Origin: Rhodoplanes serenus | GTDB taxonomy: Bacteria > Pseudomonadota > Alphaproteobacteria > Rhizobiales > Xanthobacteraceae | DNA length: 42,181 nucleotides | Reading direction: 5' to 3' | Assembly (NCBI GenBank): GCA_945893145.1 | Contig: CAMDDZ010000048.1 | Coordinates: 1-42,181 of the forward strand | Part shown: in pieces, positions 39,725 through 42,181 of the stretch | Numbering within the stretch: position 1 is the first letter of the stretch | Layout of the letters: each line of letters starts with the position of its first letter | Translations under genes and position numbers: made by a program | The notes under the pieces: generated by a model | Databases searched by the model: none | Told to the model about the DNA's origin: nothing | What the model saw: the letters and a program-made list of their open reading frames with translations, nothing else

Positions 39725-40714
39725 ATGTTTCGCTGGAAGTCTTATGCGCACACAGCGTGCGTCGTCACGGCCGTGCTCACTGTCTCGTTGGTTCTGTCTT
39801 CGCATCGCGTGGCGCTGCCGCTGACCGGCGCGGACACCGTATCCGCCGATGACATCGGCGCGAAAGCCTCCGTCGTACTGTACGACAGGAACAACCGGTT
39901 TTACTGCGGCGGCACCGCGGTCGCCGACAGCTTCATCGTGACGGCGGCCCACTGCTTCGCCGGACCCCAGGGCCGGTCCAATCCGCAGGACTGGCGGGTC
40001 TATTACGGAACGGCGGTGGGCAAAGGCACGCCCGCGCGCGGAGTGAAGATCGCCGTGCATGAGAATTATGCCGGACAGGTGCGCGCCGCGCAGAAGGAGA
40101 ACGCGATGGGATACTGGATCCCGCGCCTCTGGGACGACATCGCGCTGATGCGGATCAACGGCACGCATCCGGCCGGCGTCGTCAGTGCGCACCTTCCGGA
40201 GATCGACAACGGGTACACCAGCACCAAGGGCACGGGCGACACTCCGGAGGGCGACAATCTCTGGTATTACCTTTATGGCTACAGCGCGAACGGGCGCGTC
40301 CAGCTCCAGCGGGCGCTCGCTGGGCAATACCGGCCGCTGTGGAGGGTCTTTCCCGGCAAGGAGTCGAGCATCCTGCCGTTCCAATACAACAGCCAGTCCT
40401 TCTTCATCATATTTTCGGACGATGGCCCCGAGGCCAAGATTTCGATTTGCGCCGGCGATTCCGGATCCGGCGTCTTCCTGGTCAACAACCCGGATCGTCT
40501 GTCCTATAGCAGCGACAGCGACCGGGAGGTGCCGAAGGGCATCCAACTCAAGGATGGACGACCGGTGCTGATCGCGATCATGACCGCTACGTCAACCAAC
40601 AACCTCAGGGCGGCTCCCAATTGCGCACTGGGAACCGATAACCGGTCGATCTACGCGGTGCGGACGGACTATTATCACGACTGGCTCGTCGCCAAGATGC
40701 GGCAGATGCAATAA
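39725..40714 (+). CDS. Secreted trypsin-like (S1-family) serine protease
   Basis: 329 residues from the ATG at 39725. A signal peptide or anchor is visible (ACVVTAVLTVSLVLSS, about 11-26). The catalytic triad is complete: His76 in VTAAHCFAG, Asp138 in WDDIALMR and Ser246 in CAGDSGSGVF. The disulfide Cys61/Cys77 brackets the His loop as in chymotrypsin-fold enzymes, and YCGGTAVADSFIVTAAHC is the family's opening. No zymogen processing site is obvious. An in-frame GTG at 39704 is less likely because GGGGG sits just before 39725. It probably acts outside the cytoplasm; the Cys-rich peptides upstream are candidate partners or inhibitors. Confidence 0.88.
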   Translation: MFRWKSYAHTACVVTAVLTVSLVLSSHRVALPLTGADTVSADDIGAKASVVLYDRNNRFYCGGTAVADSFIVTAAHCFAGPQGRSNPQDWRVYYGTAVGKGTPARGVKIAVHENYAGQVRAAQKENAMGYWIPRLWDDIALMRINGTHPAGVVSAHLPEIDNGYTSTKGTGDTPEGDNLWYYLYGYSANGRVQLQRALAGQYRPLWRVFPGKESSILPFQYNSQSFFIIFSDDGPEAKISICAGDSGSGVFLVNNPDRLSYSSDSDREVPKGIQLKDGRPVLIAIMTATSTNNLRAAPNCALGTDNRSIYAVRTDYYHDWLVAKMRQMQ

Positions 40715-41435
40715 CTGCGGCCGCTCATTGGCTAATCCCCGCGATCAACACCGCTCCGGCGCCCGTGCTCACGCGCGCCGACGAGGGCAAGGCGGACGAC
40801 ATCTGCTCAGTTTGAGCTTTTCCGCTTTTGGCATTTCTTGGACTCGCGCGCTTTTGTCGGGTGTTTCGGGCATAACCGTCGGCGCCACGAATTTATGGCT
40901 TTACGGATCGAACGAATAAGCCGATTTACGTCCTCGTCCTATCCAACCGAGGGCGTTCTCATGAGACGTCATTTGAGCGGGGTGGGATGCGGCGCCTGCG
41001 GATTGGCCTCGTAACCCAATTCCCGGGAGGCCTCGGGTAACCGTCCCCCCTACTACGAGGGGCGCCCAGCTTTGGGTGACACGGGGACCGGATGAACGGC
41101 GGCGTAAGCCGCCGGGATCAGGGCGAACGCGAGTTCGCTGCCGGTTCTTGTCAGTTACGGTTCCGAGACGCCAAAAATCGCCGCGATGGAGCGTCGGCCG
41201 GCGACGCGCCCACGAATTTGGGCGCCACGCCGGTTGTGTCCCGGCGGAGCAATCCGCCTGCGGACGAGGCGTGATCGAGATGTGGCGTCGACCGGCGCTC
41301 CATCCCCTCGGATTTTCCGAGGGATCAACGAGACGGCGCCCGGGCGCCCAACAAATCCCGGCGATCGCGCACGTCTGCAACACAAGGAGGGCGGATGACA
41401 CAGGCAGAATTGCATGCACAAGCCGGGCTCGCCCA
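40715..41435. other. Gene-free structured region, 721 bases
   Basis: No convincing gene on either strand. The stretch 41040-41350 is dense with short dyads: CCCA-GCTT-TGGG near 41065-41076; CGGCGGC-GTAA-GCCGCCG at 41097-41114; GCGAAC-GCGA-GTTCGC at 41123-41138; CCCTCGGA-TTT-TCCGAGGG at 41305-41323; and the palindrome GGCGCCCGGGCGCC at 41335-41348. The second and third hairpins have GNRA tetraloops, a stable RNA motif. It may be a noncoding RNA, a leader, or an intergenic repeat family typical of this bacterial group. The - strand frame running through it is composition-driven and not supported. Confidence 0.5.
41097..41138 (+). ncRNA. Candidate structured RNA: two successive GNRA-capped hairpins
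   Basis: A seven-pair stem (41097-41103 with 41108-41114) closed by GTAA is followed nine bases later by a six-pair stem (41123-41128 with 41133-41138) closed by GCGA. Both loops are of the GNRA type on the + strand. No T-run follows, so these are not simple terminators. Orientation and transcript ends are unknown. Confidence 0.35.
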
Positions 41436-42179
41436 CTAATGCTCCAGCAGCAGCGAGCCGAAGCCGTCGATCTTGTCGGTGATGCCGTTCTCGCGCAACG
41501 CCCACCAATAGATACAGGTGTTGATAGCGAGGACGGGCTTGTCGAGCCAGAACTCGGCGATGCCGGCGAGCCGCGCCATCGCCAGATTGGTGCCGACCTG
41601 GACGATGGCATCGACGTCCGGTCCGTTCACCTCGTTGATCGCGTCGCGCAGCTCACGCTCCGACACATGGGCGTATTGCACCGGGCTCGAGCCGCGCAGG
41701 CCTTTGAGCTTCACGATCTCGAAGCCGCAGTCGTTGAAGAAGCGCCGCACCTGCGTGTCGCCAGACGGCATATAGGGCGTGATGATCGAGATGCGCTTGG
41801 CGCCATAAAGCTTCAGCGCCGCCTGCGAGGCCTCCGAGCCCATGCAGACTTTGACGCCCGCGCGCTTCTCCACGCGCTCGTGCAACACTTTGCTGCCTTC
41901 AAGCCCGTCCCAGAACGTCTCCGACGACATGCCCATGATCAGGTAATCGGGCTCGCAGGTCATAACCTGATCGACGGTGTTCATCATCTCCTTGCGGATG
42001 TTGCCCATCAGCTTGTTGAAGTCGTCGTCGTTGCGGACCGGATCGTTGGGAATGAGGATGCGGCCGAAGTGGTTGGTCACGCCGCGCGGCCGCATGGCGT
42101 CGAACTCCGGCTGCACCGCAGTGTTGGTCGACGGCGCGATCACGGCGAACTTTTTGCGGAATCCGAGGGAGTCGGTCAT
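41436..42179 (-). CDS. Asp/Glu-racemase-superfamily protein (maleate isomerase / arylmalonate decarboxylase-like)
   Basis: 247 residues; the ATG at 42179 is two bases from the window end, so the gene appears complete. The superfamily usually has two facing active-site cysteines. The second is present in AINTCIYWWAL (about residue 225), but the first region reads LIMGMSSETFWDG, with Met-Ser where Cys-Thr-Ser occurs in maleate isomerase. A single distal Cys is the arrangement of arylmalonate decarboxylase. The N-terminal FAVIAPSTNTAVQPEFDAM is typical of the maleate-isomerase group. Cofactor-free decarboxylation or isomerisation of a dicarboxylate is the likely chemistry, fitting the catabolic theme of the window. 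Confidence 0.85.
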   Translation of the reverse strand: MTDSLGFRKKFAVIAPSTNTAVQPEFDAMRPRGVTNHFGRILIPNDPVRNDDDFNKLMGNIRKEMMNTVDQVMTCEPDYLIMGMSSETFWDGLEGSKVLHERVEKRAGVKVCMGSEASQAALKLYGAKRISIITPYMPSGDTQVRRFFNDCGFEIVKLKGLRGSSPVQYAHVSERELRDAINEVNGPDVDAIVQVGTNLAMARLAGIAEFWLDKPVLAINTCIYWWALRENGITDKIDGFGSLLLEH

Positions 42180-42181
42180 GG

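Noticed and set aside
40901..41611. 236-codon - strand open frame across the gene-free region
   Set aside because: Runs through dyad-rich noncoding sequence and antisense parts of the racemase-like gene; rich in Arg/Gly/Pro/Ser, no ribosome site or family motif. Similar spurious frames arise on repeat-like intergenic DNA.

Overview
The window is a GC-rich (about 65% by eye) bacterial chromosome segment. It most resembles an alphaproteobacterium of the order Hyphomicrobiales (Bradyrhizobium/Xanthobacteraceae type). The reasons are the many ABC and Bug-type substrate-binding proteins, CaiB/BaiF CoA-transferases, UbiD- and Gfo/Idh/MocA-type catabolic enzymes, and the palindromic GC-rich intergenic elements at 34530-34667 and 36721-36796. 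No rRNA, tRNA or CRISPR array was seen. The taxonomic placement is inference.

Layout. (1) 1-359: the end of an insertion sequence that truncates a TPR-type glycosyltransferase gene, leaving only its 3' end. (2) 508-14035, all on the + strand: a large catabolic island with two complete taurine/nitrate-type ABC importers (ATPase, permease and binding protein at 520-3124 and 9173-11921). They bracket a cyclase-family hydrolase, an alpha/beta-hydrolase homologue without its catalytic Ser and His, a UbiD-family decarboxylase, a GntR/FCD regulator, a DapA-family lyase/synthase and an ornithine-cyclodeaminase-family enzyme. A Rieske oxygenase and a 3-hydroxyisobutyrate-dehydrogenase-like enzyme follow. 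The set suggests import, oxygenation and decarboxylation of a small, probably aromatic, carboxylate; the substrate is unknown. (3) 14078-22431: mixed genes (an iron-type binding protein, an oxidoreductase, a GNAT and epimerase pair, a graveyard with two gene remnants, PilZ, CysQ-like phosphatase, transglutaminase-like protein, phenylacetate-CoA-ligase-like enzyme).

(4) 22588-26411: an AT-richer three-gene island that is the most unusual part of the window. Two KAP-family P-loop NTPases flank a small unknown protein. The second NTPase carries three tandem 70-residue copies of the C-terminal domain of ribosomal stalk protein bL12 (L7/L12), the domain that recruits translational GTPases. This looks like a horizontally acquired conflict or defence module; the architecture is seen directly, the function is inferred.

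(5) 26586-38536: a second catabolic region. It holds an MmgE/PrpD protein, a CinA-like amidase, then a + strand operon (Bug-type binding protein, BadI/MenB-like crotonase, CaiB/BaiF CoA-transferase, VOC/epimerase protein, Gfo/Idh/MocA oxidoreductase, enamidase-like amidohydrolase). An ACMSD-type amidohydrolase, an SDR-like protein without the catalytic Tyr and Lys, and an Old-Yellow-Enzyme/dienoyl-CoA-reductase-like flavoprotein come next. (6) 38785-40714: three secreted proteins, namely a six-cysteine protein, a 75-residue peptide with an inhibitor-cystine-knot cysteine pattern, and a trypsin-like serine protease. (7) 40715-42181: a structured gene-free stretch with two GNRA-capped hairpins, then an Asp/Glu-racemase-superfamily protein on the - strand.
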